A stretch of DNA of 22,616 bases from JBOGUF01 sp050696075 (GCA_050696075.1 JBOGUF010000166.1:1-22616), one strand, 5' to 3'. Shown: positions 1 to 7,973, counted from the stretch's first letter. Numbers and translations are program-made. The notes: generated by a model from the letters alone, not told the origin.

Positions 1-32
1 TCACCCCCCAAAGTTGGAGGGCTGGGGGGGCC
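1..32 (-). repeat. C/G-rich dispersed repeat, copy 1
   Basis: Read on the minus strand, this stretch has a C7 run, a second C-rich run, an AACTTT core and a G6 run, so it can form a short C/G hairpin. A closely similar element lies at 3336-3371. Here it is read in frame as the methyltransferase residues GPPSPPTLGG, and it continues to the window edge. Confidence 0.55.
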
Positions 33-629
33 GTCACCCGCGCTGTATTGCTTGAACGACATCGATTGGTGGCCGAAGCTGGCCCGCGAGCACTCGATCA
101 TCACCCGGCAAAAGGCGAGTTTGAGGAGGTCGGTGGCGGCATCGGGGAGCGACGGCGCTGCCTCGCGGATGGCGGCCATCGCCCGGCCGAGCGCGGCCAG
201 GGTCTCCGCGTCCCACCATTTGTCGATCCGGTGGAGCGGTGGAACCCATGCTGGCCGCTCGCCGTCGCCGGCCATCGCCGCGGCGACGCCTGCCGCGGCC
301 TGCACGAACGCCTCGATCTCACCAGGAGAGTAGAAACGCGTCTTGGCACGGGTGAGCCAGATGAGGAAGGGGTTGATGTCGGTCGTGTCGCAGGCGACGC
401 CGCGCTCGGCGCAGACCAGGGCGGTGGTGCCGGTGCCGCAGAAGGGATCGAGCGTGATGGGTGATGGCGGGGCGTCGTCCCCCATTCCCCATTCACCATT
501 CCCCATCACCCACTCGGCGACGAGGTGGACGGAGTAGGCGGGCGTCAGGCGCAACCAGCCGTAGCGCGTCTCCTTGAGGTTGCCCTTGAAGGTGAGATGG
601 TCGCGCCGACCGGGGGCACTAGTGCTCAT
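1..629 (-). CDS. DNA methyltransferase, N-terminal part (runs off the left edge)
   Basis: This open frame starts at an ATG (629-627) and shows 209 codons with no stop before the window edge. Residues 61-70 read DPFCGTGTTA, the SAM-binding motif I of amino-methyltransferases, followed by an acidic segment near DINP at 84-87. Residues 186-193 (GHQSMSFK) look like the conserved block of N6/N4 DNA methylases. The catalytic (D/N/S)PP(Y/F) motif is not seen and should lie off-window. It follows the helicase gene in the same frame after a TGA and three codons, so it is very probably co-translated with it. Residues 41-57 are encoded by a repeat lying between the N-terminal block and motif I, and residues 199-209 by a C/G-rich repeat at the edge. 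The methyltransferase assignment is firm; the target base and sequence are unknown. Confidence 0.82.
   Translation of the reverse strand, partial: MSTSAPGRRDHLTFKGNLKETRYGWLRLTPAYSVHLVAEWVMGNGEWGMGDDAPPSPITLDPFCGTGTTALVCAERGVACDTTDINPFLIWLTRAKTRFYSPGEIEAFVQAAAGVAAAMAGDGERPAWVPPLHRIDKWWDAETLAALGRAMAAIREAAPSLPDAATDLLKLAFCRVMIECSRASFGHQSMSFKQYSAGDGPPSPPTLGG
458..512. repeat. In-frame hairpin repeat inside the methyltransferase gene
   Basis: Perfect 10-bp inverted arms TGGGTGATGG (458-467) and CCATCACCCA (503-512) flank short tandem variants of CCATTCNCC. In the gene it encodes a glycine-, tryptophan- and proline-rich linker at about residues 41-57, just before SAM-binding motif I. Its composition is unlike the rest of the protein, which suggests an inserted repeat that kept the reading frame. 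Confidence 0.6.
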
Positions 630-638
630 TTCACCAGC

Positions 639-3335
639 TCACCAACCGGCCATCAGGGCGTCGAGCTGCGTCTGGCTATCGAGGACGCGGCTGCACGTCT
701 CCCAGTCGATCGCCTCGACCCGGTCGTAGCGCATCTCGAAGGGGTGCTGCTCGGGGACCTCGTCGATGACCTGGCGGGCCTTCTCCTCGTCGCGGAGGGC
801 GACGTTGACCCAGACATCCTCCAGGGTGTCGGGGAGCTGGCCGAAGAGATCGCTAATCGCCTTCAGGCGGGCGGAGAGGAGCTGGTGGACGCGGTCCTCG
901 ACCGAGCCACGATAGCGCAGGTTGGCGATGTAAACCTCGTCGCGGACCTGGCCGATGCGCTGGATGCGACCCTTGCGCTGTTCCAGCCGGGTTGGGTTCC
1001 AGGGCAGGTCGAGGTTCACTAATGTGCCGAGGCGTTGCAGGTTGAGGCCCTCCGAGGCGGCGTCGGTGCCGATGACCAACTTGATTGCCCCGGCGCGGAC
1101 CTCCTGCTTGATCGCTTCTCGGTCGATGCGCGTCAACTCGCCGCCGCGCAGTACGCCCGACTTGCCGGAGCCGGCGTAGAGGGCGACCGTCTCCTCCGGC
1201 AGCCGCCCGGAAAGACGCTCGGCGATCCAGCGCGCCGAATCGTAGTATTGCGAGAAGACGATACAGCCGAGGTCCAGCCACGGCCCGGTGCCGTCGAGGC
1301 CGTCAAGCAGGATTCGCTCGACGGCGCGGTACTTCGGGTCGTCCTCGCGCGCGTTTTCCAGCAGTCGTAAGAAGAGGCGAAGCTTCTCTTCCTCGTTGGG
1401 GAGGAGCGGATAGAGCTTTGATCTCGGTTCCTCGTCCGAATCGTCTTCCTCTTCGCCAGCATCGCGCTCGGGACCAAGCATCCGCTCGGCAGTTTTGCGG
1501 CCGGCGATGATCGTGCTACCGACGCGGCGCAGCAACAACGTCTCGAGAAAGCCGGCGTTGAGGCCGGGGCGCTGTCCAACCTCTTCGCAGAATTCCGCCG
1601 CCGCCTCGTAGGCATCCCGCAGAAACGTCGGCAGGGGGACCGATTCGTCCGGTTCTTCCCCGAAGAGGCGAACGCGGATCGGCGCCAGGTAGGGCTCGTT
1701 GGTGTGCGGGTCGAGCGTGTTCTCCAGGTAGTCGCGGGTCCGGCGCACGATGTGCCGGATGAAGGGGTTGTGGTCGTCGAAGAAAACTCGCGCCAAGTCA
1801 CGGAGCCGCGCTCTGTCGGGTAAGCCGAGGCGGTCGAGCGCTTCTGGCTTCGCATAGCACCGGTCATCGGGCAGGTGGAGGGCGGCGCGGATGATGTCGA
1901 ACTCGCGCGCTTCGTGGGGCGGCGGCAGCGGGTCGCGGATCCACTCCCAGGACTCGCCTAACTCGTCCGGCCGCACTTCGCGGCCAAGGACCAGATCGAG
2001 CGCGGCGCGAGGGCGCGTCTCCCAGCGGCTGAACATCGTGCCGAGGACGCAACTGTTCCCCATGTTGAGCGCGTGGAGGAGGTCCCAGGCCTCGATGGGG
2101 TCGATCTGGACGGGAGTGGCGGTGGCGAGGAGGAGACTCCGCGTTTGGCCGGCGACCTGATAGAGGAAATGCAGGAGGTTGTTCGGCCGCGCGCCCTCGT
2201 GCTTGTGGGTCGGGCCGCGGTTGGAGCGGCGGGCGTGGTGCGCCTCGTCGAGGATGATGCACTCGTAGCTCAGCGAGGACAACGCGTCGCGCACGTCGGC
2301 CCCCTGCTTCGTGATCTGGCTCGTCGAGACGAGCGCGACGCGACGTGGGCTACGGTGGATCGGCAGCGGATGGAAGACCTCGCGCTCGTCCTCCCAGCCC
2401 TGCCCGGTCCAGATCGCCGAGGGGAGCCGGAGGAGGTTCCAGAGCTCGTCGCGCCATTGCGGCAGGAGCGGCTTCGGCACGAGCGCCAGCACCCTACCGC
2501 CCCCCCAGAGGGCCATCAACTTGGCGGCGAGGGCAAGCTGCACCGTTTTGCCCAGCCCGACCTGATCGGCCAGGACCAGGCGCGCGCCGCCCTGCTTGTG
2601 CAGATCGAAGGCGTGGCGGACGAACCACTTCTGGTGCGCCCAGAGTCCGTTTTCCCGGCGGTAGACCGGCAACTCGACCGTCGCCGCGGCGTCGGCCTCC
2701 CGGTCGCGCTGCCAGTCGTCGAGTTCCGGCACGACGACGCGGCGGACCAGCCGCACCACGTCCTGCACGACCGCCTCGGCCAGGTCGGTCGCGGCCGGGT
2801 GCGCCCAGAGGGCGTCGAACTCCTCCTGCACCCATTGGATGCCCTCGGGGCTGTCGTCGGTCCAGACGATCTCGTAGTTGAGCTGCCAGGCGCGGCGCGA
2901 CTCGTTGGCGCTGCCCATGAAGGCGATCGGCGGGGCGTGCGCGCGGCGGATGACGCCGGCTTTGCCGTGGATCAGACCGAGGCAGTTGTCCGGCAGGACG
3001 CGCACCGCCAACCGGCCGCTGACCAGGAAGCCGTAGAGCCGATCGAGGCGGGCGCGCAGGGCGGGGGAGACGTCGTCAGGCAGGCTCGCCTTCCACTCGC
3101 GCGTCATCGCCTGCTTGGCGGCGCGGGCGGTGAGGACGTCGAGCGGGTCGAGCTCCGAGTTGCAGACGACGCGGGCGCGGGCGCCCTCGGCCATCCCTTC
3201 GAGCGCTTCGCCGGCGACTTCGAGGATGGAGGAGCTGAAGTAGCCGGCGATGCGGTCGTAGGCGGTGGCGCCGCCGAGGAGATCGGGCAGGAAGGTGTGC
3301 AGGGGGGTGCGGCGGGAGGAGTGGCGGGTGATCAT
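639..3335 (-). CDS. SNF2-family helicase with N-terminal PLD-like domain
   Basis: This 898-residue protein combines a phospholipase-D-like module with a superfamily 2 helicase. HGK at 123-125 with GSANES at 141-146 forms one HKD-type motif in the N-terminal part. The helicase core has Walker A DQVGLGKT (257-264), DEAH (363-366), TATP (405-408) and motif VI QRKGRIQRIGQ (786-796). Such fusions are known from anti-phage loci, where the helicase probably translocates on invading DNA; whether the single HKD motif cleaves DNA cannot be told from sequence. The ATG start lies directly beside a C/G-rich repeat, so no normal Shine-Dalgarno is visible. The gene is followed after 9 nt, in the same frame, by a methyltransferase. 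It is separated from the upstream DUF1156 methylase by 690 bp of repeats, so it may need its own promoter. Confidence 0.9.
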   Translation of the reverse strand: MITRHSSRRTPLHTFLPDLLGGATAYDRIAGYFSSSILEVAGEALEGMAEGARARVVCNSELDPLDVLTARAAKQAMTREWKASLPDDVSPALRARLDRLYGFLVSGRLAVRVLPDNCLGLIHGKAGVIRRAHAPPIAFMGSANESRRAWQLNYEIVWTDDSPEGIQWVQEEFDALWAHPAATDLAEAVVQDVVRLVRRVVVPELDDWQRDREADAAATVELPVYRRENGLWAHQKWFVRHAFDLHKQGGARLVLADQVGLGKTVQLALAAKLMALWGGGRVLALVPKPLLPQWRDELWNLLRLPSAIWTGQGWEDEREVFHPLPIHRSPRRVALVSTSQITKQGADVRDALSSLSYECIILDEAHHARRSNRGPTHKHEGARPNNLLHFLYQVAGQTRSLLLATATPVQIDPIEAWDLLHALNMGNSCVLGTMFSRWETRPRAALDLVLGREVRPDELGESWEWIRDPLPPPHEAREFDIIRAALHLPDDRCYAKPEALDRLGLPDRARLRDLARVFFDDHNPFIRHIVRRTRDYLENTLDPHTNEPYLAPIRVRLFGEEPDESVPLPTFLRDAYEAAAEFCEEVGQRPGLNAGFLETLLLRRVGSTIIAGRKTAERMLGPERDAGEEEDDSDEEPRSKLYPLLPNEEEKLRLFLRLLENAREDDPKYRAVERILLDGLDGTGPWLDLGCIVFSQYYDSARWIAERLSGRLPEETVALYAGSGKSGVLRGGELTRIDREAIKQEVRAGAIKLVIGTDAASEGLNLQRLGTLVNLDLPWNPTRLEQRKGRIQRIGQVRDEVYIANLRYRGSVEDRVHQLLSARLKAISDLFGQLPDTLEDVWVNVALRDEEKARQVIDEVPEQHPFEMRYDRVEAIDWETCSRVLDSQTQLDALMAGW

Positions 3336-3371
3336 GGGCGGCCCCCCCGGCCCCCCAATCTCGGGGGGAGG
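3336..3371. repeat. C/G-rich dispersed repeat, copy 2, abutting a start codon
   Basis: A C7 run, a second C run, an AATCTC core and a G6 run match the element at the left edge in order and spacing. On the minus strand it occupies exactly the position where the helicase ribosome-binding site should be, immediately upstream of its ATG. Confidence 0.6.
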
Positions 3372-3426
3372 CGACGGGCGGCGCGTGCGTTTGGGAAGGT
3401 CCTCGGCAATAACGGAAGGAGCTGGT

Positions 3427-3580
3427 CAGCGACGCCGCCCGGGAAGGGGCCGGTTTGTGTCCGTAATCCGCGGTCGCGGGCAGCGACGCCGCCCGGGAAG
3501 GGGCCGGTTCGCGTCGGTAATCCGCGGTTGCGGGCAGCGGCGCCGCCCGGGAACCAGTTCCCGGGCTCAGTGACGGAAGT
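3427..3580 (+). repeat. 54-bp tandem repeat, about 2.5 units
   Basis: Units begin at 3427, 3481 and 3535, a period of exactly 54 bp, each starting CAGCGACGCCGCCCGGGAA or a close variant. The third unit diverges into a palindrome around GGGAACCAGTTCCC. Diverged copies occur in inverted orientation at 3849-4000, so the two clusters can pair. No open reading frame of quality covers the region; the 690-bp gap 3336-4025 appears to consist almost wholly of repeats. Confidence 0.75.
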
Positions 3581-3640
3581 CGGATGAATCCGACTGCATG
3601 CGGACCGGGTGTGCCAATTCGTCGGCCGGCGCTTAGGGCG

Positions 3641-3790
3641 CGTTTGCAACCCGTCATGCTGAGGCGAAGCCGAAGCATCCCCCGGCGAAGCCGAAGCATC
3701 CCCCGGCGAAGCCGCGTCTACCGTAGGAGTGCTGCGCTTCGCGCGGGGATGCTTCGCCCGCGGGCTCAGCATGACGGGCCTTTTCAAACA
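3641..3790. repeat. MITE-like hairpin repeat with CCCGTCATGCTGAG ends
   Basis: The left arm near 3641-3663 (GTTTG, then CCCGTCATGCTGAG) is matched by the reverse complement of the right arm near 3763-3790. The interior carries tandem copies of a unit like CGAAGCCGAAGCATCCCC. It has no coding capacity for a transposase, so if mobile it must be moved in trans. Related ends occur at 22076-22178. Confidence 0.65.
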
Positions 3791-3848
3791 GACCCTAGCG
3801 CGGGGGGTAGATGGTTGTGCGATTGGTTCGATGTCAGTCGGCTTCCAG

Positions 3849-4000
3849 CCGACTTCCGGGAATGAGCCCGGGAATGAATTCCCGGGCGGCGTCGATGACC
3901 GCGTCTCCGCATCACCATCACGACTCATCCCAATCCCGGGCGACGCCGACGGCCGCGACCGCGGAGTACGGACGCGAACCGTCCCATTCCCGAGCGATCC
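3849..4000 (-). repeat. Inverted, diverged copies of the 54-bp repeat family
   Basis: The plus strand here matches the reverse complement of 3427-3580. A segment with CCGACTTCCGGGAATGAGC and a GGGAATGAATTCCC palindrome corresponds to the third unit. A segment with GCGACCGCGGAGTACGGAC (3955-3973) corresponds to the first two units. The identity is clear by eye but imperfect. Confidence 0.6.
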
Positions 4001-4025
4001 GGCACACCAAAACGGTCTTGTCATT

Positions 4026-6971
4026 TCACACCGCATCGTGCTCGATGCTGTCGCGCAGGAGGCGGGCGGCCTCGACGTCGCCCCGCCAATGCGGCAATGG
4101 TTCGGCGGTGTTGACCAGGAAGCCGAGCAGATCGACCAACGTCAAGCGGTGGGTCCAGTAGTCGCGGAGCTCCTGGCGGAGGTAGGTGCGGGCGGCGCGG
4201 GGGTCGCGCTCCGGGTCGGCGGCGGCGGTGGCGACGGCGAAGAGGAGTTGGCGCAGCAGCGAGCCGGGGAAGCCGGGGTCGCCCAGGCGGCGCAGGTCGC
4301 GGTTGCCCAGCTCGGTTGGGGTCTTGAAGCGGACGTTGTTGGCGGCGCGGCTGGCGTAGAGCTCGCGGTGGGGACCGGCGCCGTAGCCGCGGGCCAACTC
4401 CTGGTAGACCCCCTCGCGGGCCTCGCCGCCGGCCTCGGTCTCGATCCCTTTCAGGTAGAGGCGCTCCTCCGGGGTGAGCTTGCGCCAGACGTCGCGGCTC
4501 AGGCCGTTCGGCACCAGGTAGTCGGAGGCGATGCGCACGGCCTGGCCGATCAGCTTGGCCAGCGGCGAGACCTCGCCCCGTGTGCGCGGGCGACGCAGCT
4601 CCTGCTCGACGTCGATCTCGTCGATGACCGCGTAGCCGGTCAGCACCCGCAGGGCGGCGGCGTAGGCGGCGAGCTGGTAGTCGGCGTCACCAAAATTCGG
4701 GTCCTCCTTGTCGTCCAGATCGAGCATCGACTGCATCTGCCGCTGCACCTCGGCCTGGATGTCCGGGTAGAGGTCCGACAGGTCGCCCCGCCGATCCGTC
4801 GTCCGCTTGCGGAGGACGAGGACGACGGTGCCTTGGACGTAGTTGCCACCGCCCTTGATACCAGACGTTGGGGTCTCGGTCGCGATTGTCCAGGCGGAAC
4901 TAACTTGGAGGCCAGCTGCCCAGAGCGTTAGCCCGACGTCTGCCCAGACCTCCGGATCCTGGTGAGTGAACATCACGACTTGGAGGCCGTCGTCGGGCAT
5001 TTGCCGTGCGAGATTGGCATAACATTCGGCGAGAGCTAGGCGGAAACGTTCTCCTTCACCCTTGACGCATAATGCTCGCTTGCTTTCCGCATACCAGCCA
5101 GGGAATAGAGATGGAAGATGCTTATCCCACCAGGCAAGGAAATACTCAGAAATCTCATCGTAGCGTACAGCGTCTCCATAGCCAGGGTCGGTGATCCAGA
5201 TGTCAGCCAATTCTCGGACAGCACGTGCATCGGCCAAACCAAGAGACCAATTGCCTTGCACTCTTGAAATAGTCAGGTCCGACAAAAATGCACGTTCCAG
5301 AGTCTCCGTTGGTCGGCAGCCGTAGTTGGCAAGCGTGTTGAGAGCTTGATTGTAAAACGTTTGCTCACTTCCTCCGATTCCACCACCCTGACCATCTTTC
5401 CATCGAGTGAGGCGGCTATTCCAATCAAGAACCTTATTTATTGCCAAGCTTGAAAGTGACATGTCCTCATGCCCAAGACGATCAGCTGTAAAGAGGAAGG
5501 TAGCGTTGGTTAGCAACTGGCGTGGATTGAACAGGTGATGCCAGTACGTCCAACCACGCGTTCGGATCGGCTCGGCGGTCTTGTCACCTGGTTCGATCCG
5601 GCGACTGGGAATGCAGCTCTCCGCCTGCCAATCCGCGAAGCGCTCCTTCAGCAGGGAAAGGACGCGGGCCTCTCGGTCGAGATCGGCGGTGGTCGGGGTG
5701 GCGTAGCGACGTTCACCGGTTTGCGGGTTGACCCAGCGGATGCAGTAGAGCCGTTCCTGAAAGATGTCTTCCGGCCGGGGAACGAGGTCGTTGTTCTCCC
5801 AGCGCCGAAGCCCATCTCGGCCGCGAATCTGCTCGGCGCTAGTTATCTGACGTTGTGTGGTCGATAGCCATGTGCCGTCGCGATCCACGGGACAGCGAAC
5901 GCCATCACTCCACGTGCCTGCGGCGGCTGCCTGTGCTAACTCAGCGGCTGTGACGTTCTCCACGATCTCAATGTCGAACCACCTTCGCTCAGGGTCGGCG
6001 ATGAGGCGGGCGATCACGTTTGTCTTAGTAGCGACCACCCATGATGGAGCCAGCGGCACACGCCAGCCCGTCGCGGGATCGAGAACATCGTTGCAGTAGA
6101 GATAGGCATCGGCAATCCAGCCCTCCTCGTTCCGCTCGATGCCCCACTCGTCGACCTGCTTGCGAACCGCCGCGAAGACGCGGCGCTGGGCGGCGGAAAC
6201 CCGTTCGACGACTTCTTCACCGCCGCCAATGATATTGAGCGCCCCCCAGGTCAGCAGTCCGGCGACGGGATTGAGATCCGAAGCGTAGGCGTCGCAGCCG
6301 ATGCGCGCCGCCTCGAAGGGGATACTGCCGCCGCCGCAGAAGGCGTCACCGACACGCGGCACATGGCCGAACCGGCGCTCGCCAAGCTCGCGGACCAACT
6401 CCGGTAGGCTCGTCGCGTGGGTGCCGAGGTGGGCGTTGATCTTCGCCCATGCCTCGGTGCTCGGTCCGTCGATTTCCTCCGGCCGCTTGCAGTGCGCCAG
6501 CCGCTGGTCGTAGCTCATTGCCCGCAGCGCGCGGATCTGCAACCGCCGCCGGTCAGCCGCGGACAAGCCCGGCCGCCACTTCGGTTTGCCGTTCTCGACG
6601 ACGAACGTCCCGGTCCGCTCGTGGGCCGGTGTCAGGTCGTAGATGGCTCGGGCCGGGATCGATCCCTTCAGGCGACGAAGGAACCCCTCGTCGTCCATCG
6701 TCATCAGCGAGAGGAAGATCTCGCGGTCCTGCTCCGGGTCGCCGGTCGCCGGCATCAGCAGGCCAAGGATGATCGCGCGGACGAGGACGAGCGGCTTGCG
6801 GCCCCACCACTTGCCGAGCGCGGTCAGTGTCTGGCCGGCAGCCGCCTTTCGCTCCTTATAACTCTCCTTCGAGAGTTTGGAGACGGGGAATTGGACCTCG
6901 ATGAAGGCGCGGGGTTCGGGGTCGAGGGGGAGGCGGGATTGGGTGAGGTCGGCCAGGGGCGTCGTGGTCAT
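4026..6971 (-). CDS. DUF1156-type DNA methylase
   Basis: This 981-residue protein has the DUF1156 N-terminal block (about 24-65; IEVQFPVSK, then GKWWGRKP at 53-60). It has a SAM-binding motif GDAFCGGGSIPFEA (208-221) with SDLNP at 231-235, and a motif IV region TDPGYGDAVRYDE at 594-606. The family is predicted to be adenine-specific (COG1743). DPGY replaces the usual DPPY, which is odd for a catalytic motif. The ATG overlaps the upstream DUF3780 stop as ATGA, so the two are translationally coupled. In a DUF499/DUF3780/helicase neighbourhood it should modify host DNA or act as the sensing or modifying arm of a defence system. The stretch around 5041-5520 is about 45-53% GC against well over 65% on either side, suggesting an exchanged segment over the catalytic region. 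Confidence 0.88.
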   Translation of the reverse strand: MTTTPLADLTQSRLPLDPEPRAFIEVQFPVSKLSKESYKERKAAAGQTLTALGKWWGRKPLVLVRAIILGLLMPATGDPEQDREIFLSLMTMDDEGFLRRLKGSIPARAIYDLTPAHERTGTFVVENGKPKWRPGLSAADRRRLQIRALRAMSYDQRLAHCKRPEEIDGPSTEAWAKINAHLGTHATSLPELVRELGERRFGHVPRVGDAFCGGGSIPFEAARIGCDAYASDLNPVAGLLTWGALNIIGGGEEVVERVSAAQRRVFAAVRKQVDEWGIERNEEGWIADAYLYCNDVLDPATGWRVPLAPSWVVATKTNVIARLIADPERRWFDIEIVENVTAAELAQAAAAGTWSDGVRCPVDRDGTWLSTTQRQITSAEQIRGRDGLRRWENNDLVPRPEDIFQERLYCIRWVNPQTGERRYATPTTADLDREARVLSLLKERFADWQAESCIPSRRIEPGDKTAEPIRTRGWTYWHHLFNPRQLLTNATFLFTADRLGHEDMSLSSLAINKVLDWNSRLTRWKDGQGGGIGGSEQTFYNQALNTLANYGCRPTETLERAFLSDLTISRVQGNWSLGLADARAVRELADIWITDPGYGDAVRYDEISEYFLAWWDKHLPSLFPGWYAESKRALCVKGEGERFRLALAECYANLARQMPDDGLQVVMFTHQDPEVWADVGLTLWAAGLQVSSAWTIATETPTSGIKGGGNYVQGTVVLVLRKRTTDRRGDLSDLYPDIQAEVQRQMQSMLDLDDKEDPNFGDADYQLAAYAAALRVLTGYAVIDEIDVEQELRRPRTRGEVSPLAKLIGQAVRIASDYLVPNGLSRDVWRKLTPEERLYLKGIETEAGGEAREGVYQELARGYGAGPHRELYASRAANNVRFKTPTELGNRDLRRLGDPGFPGSLLRQLLFAVATAAADPERDPRAARTYLRQELRDYWTHRLTLVDLLGFLVNTAEPLPHWRGDVEAARLLRDSIEHDAV

Positions 6972-7684
6972 GCGATGGGGTCCTCGTCGCCCCAGAGGCC
7001 GAGGCGGCCCTGGGTGATGTCGTCGGCCGGGGCGGGCGGCTTGCGGGCGGATGCGGCCCGGCGGGCCTTCGGTTTCGGTTCAGGCATGGGGCCGACGAGC
7101 AGGGCGGAGGAGGGGAGCTGGACGGGGTTCTCGGCGAAGGCGATCTTGATCGCTTTGCGCCAGCCCTTGTCCTTGCCGAAGCCGGCGTGGGAGCTGGTGG
7201 CGTTGATCGTAGTATAGAACCACCAGCGCTCCTCCGGCGCCAGCCCGGACCAGTTGGCAATCATCGCCGGGATGACGGTCGGGTCGGCGTCCTCGACCGC
7301 CCAGGCGAGGAGGGTCAGCTCCTTGCCCAGGTGGGGGGCGAGGACGGTTTCGCGTTTGGCCCAGGCGCCGGAGGGCAGGTCGGCGGCGCGTAGGCGGCCG
7401 TTGAATTCGGCGGCGACCGCCTCGGCGATGCGGCCCCAGAGGTAGTCGCTGAGGGTCGCCTTCGGGGTTTCGGCGGGGGCGTCGGCGGCCGCGTCCTCCC
7501 CTCTGCCTTCGGCATCTCCCCTCCCCCGGAGGGGAGTCTCCCCCCAGGCGAAGCGCTCGACGATGGTGATGTTCGTCCCGTCCGGCACGACGGCGAAGTG
7601 GTAGGGGGAGCGGTCGGGGTCGAAGCCGAAGCCGTGGGTTTTGCGGCGGCGTTTGGTTGGTGGGCGGTGGGTGGGCGCGTTCAT
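6968..7684 (-). CDS. DUF3780 protein, accessory gene of the defence locus
   Basis: This 238-residue protein carries the features I associate with DUF3780: an N-terminal THGFGFDP (16-23), FAWGE (45-49) and a central WWFYTTINAT region at about 163-172. It has no predicted catalytic motif, signal peptide or membrane segment. The family is of unknown function and normally sits between DUF499 and DUF1156 genes, as here. The start ATG is clear, and its stop overlaps the methylase start by 4 nt. Residues 50-65 (arginine- and glycine-rich) come from a hairpin repeat inserted in frame. The C-terminal third is basic and alanine/proline-rich. Family assignment rests on recognised sequence and context, so moderate confidence. 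Confidence 0.75.
   Translation of the reverse strand: MNAPTHRPPTKRRRKTHGFGFDPDRSPYHFAVVPDGTNITIVERFAWGETPLRGRGDAEGRGEDAAADAPAETPKATLSDYLWGRIAEAVAAEFNGRLRAADLPSGAWAKRETVLAPHLGKELTLLAWAVEDADPTVIPAMIANWSGLAPEERWWFYTTINATSSHAGFGKDKGWRKAIKIAFAENPVQLPSSALLVGPMPEPKPKARRAASARKPPAPADDITQGRLGLWGDEDPIA
7516..7536. repeat. In-frame hairpin repeat inside the DUF3780 gene
   Basis: A perfect 9-bp stem, CTCCCCTCC with GGAGGGGAG around a CCC loop, is embedded in a longer CTCCCC-rich stretch (about 7495-7545). It is translated as part of an arginine/glycine-rich linker of DUF3780 without disturbing the frame. Confidence 0.6.
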
Positions 7685-7718
7685 GGTTGGCGCCTGGCCG
7701 GAATGGTGGCCGACCGTT

Positions 7719-7889
7719 TCGTCGTAGGGGAGGGACCTGCGCCCTCCCCATCGGCCAATGGCCGATATGCCGGTTTACCGGCCGTCTTGCCCTCATGGAC
7801 GCGGCCGCATGCGTGTGGTCGCACGGGCCGCTGTCGCGGCATGTCGGCCTGCGGCCGACGGGAGGGCACGGGTCCCTCCCCTACGACGA
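7719..7889. mobile_element. 171-bp MITE-like element with 30-bp terminal inverted repeats
   Basis: The left end (7719-7748) and right end (7860-7889) are inverted copies identical at 28 of 30 positions, beginning TCGTCGTAGGGGAGGGACC. The interior is further rich in small palindromes (for example GGCC-AAT-GGCC). No transposase is encoded. It fills most of the 289-bp gap between the DUF499 and DUF3780 genes, which in an intact operon would be expected to be nearly adjacent. No target-site duplication is obvious. Confidence 0.7.
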
Positions 7890-7905
7890 TGGATCCGCGT
7901 AGGCG

Positions 7906-7941
7906 CGGCGAGATTCCTCGACAAGCTCGGAATGACGGGGG
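7906..7941. repeat. Partial hairpin repeat, AGATTCCTCGAC...TCGGAATGACGGGG
   Basis: This fragment matches the right arm of the element at 22076-22178 (AGATCCCTCGAC, then CTCGGGATGACGGG), apart from about ten missing central bases. It sits just before the 3' end of the DUF499 gene and is probably one arm of a broken copy. Confidence 0.5.
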
Positions 7942-7973
7942 GGGCGCTCCGAGTGACGGGGTGGTGTAACCAA

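Noticed and set aside
3427..3580. CRISPR-like spacing of the 54-bp units
   Set aside because: Units are directly adjacent and near identical along their full length, so they are a simple tandem repeat without spacers.
2073..3587. A 504-codon plus-strand open frame, and similar ones at 3729-4931, 9957-11090 and 12848-13816
   Set aside because: All are antisense shadows of the helicase, the DUF1156 methylase, the DUF499 ATPase and the MFS transporter. None has a signal, domain or plausible ribosome-binding site.
639..6971. Assignment as DISARM, BREX or Dnd
   Set aside because: No DUF1998/DrmB, PglZ, BrxC or DndBCDE homologue was seen, and the DUF499-DUF3780-DUF1156 set fits the helicase-methylase-ATPase type better.
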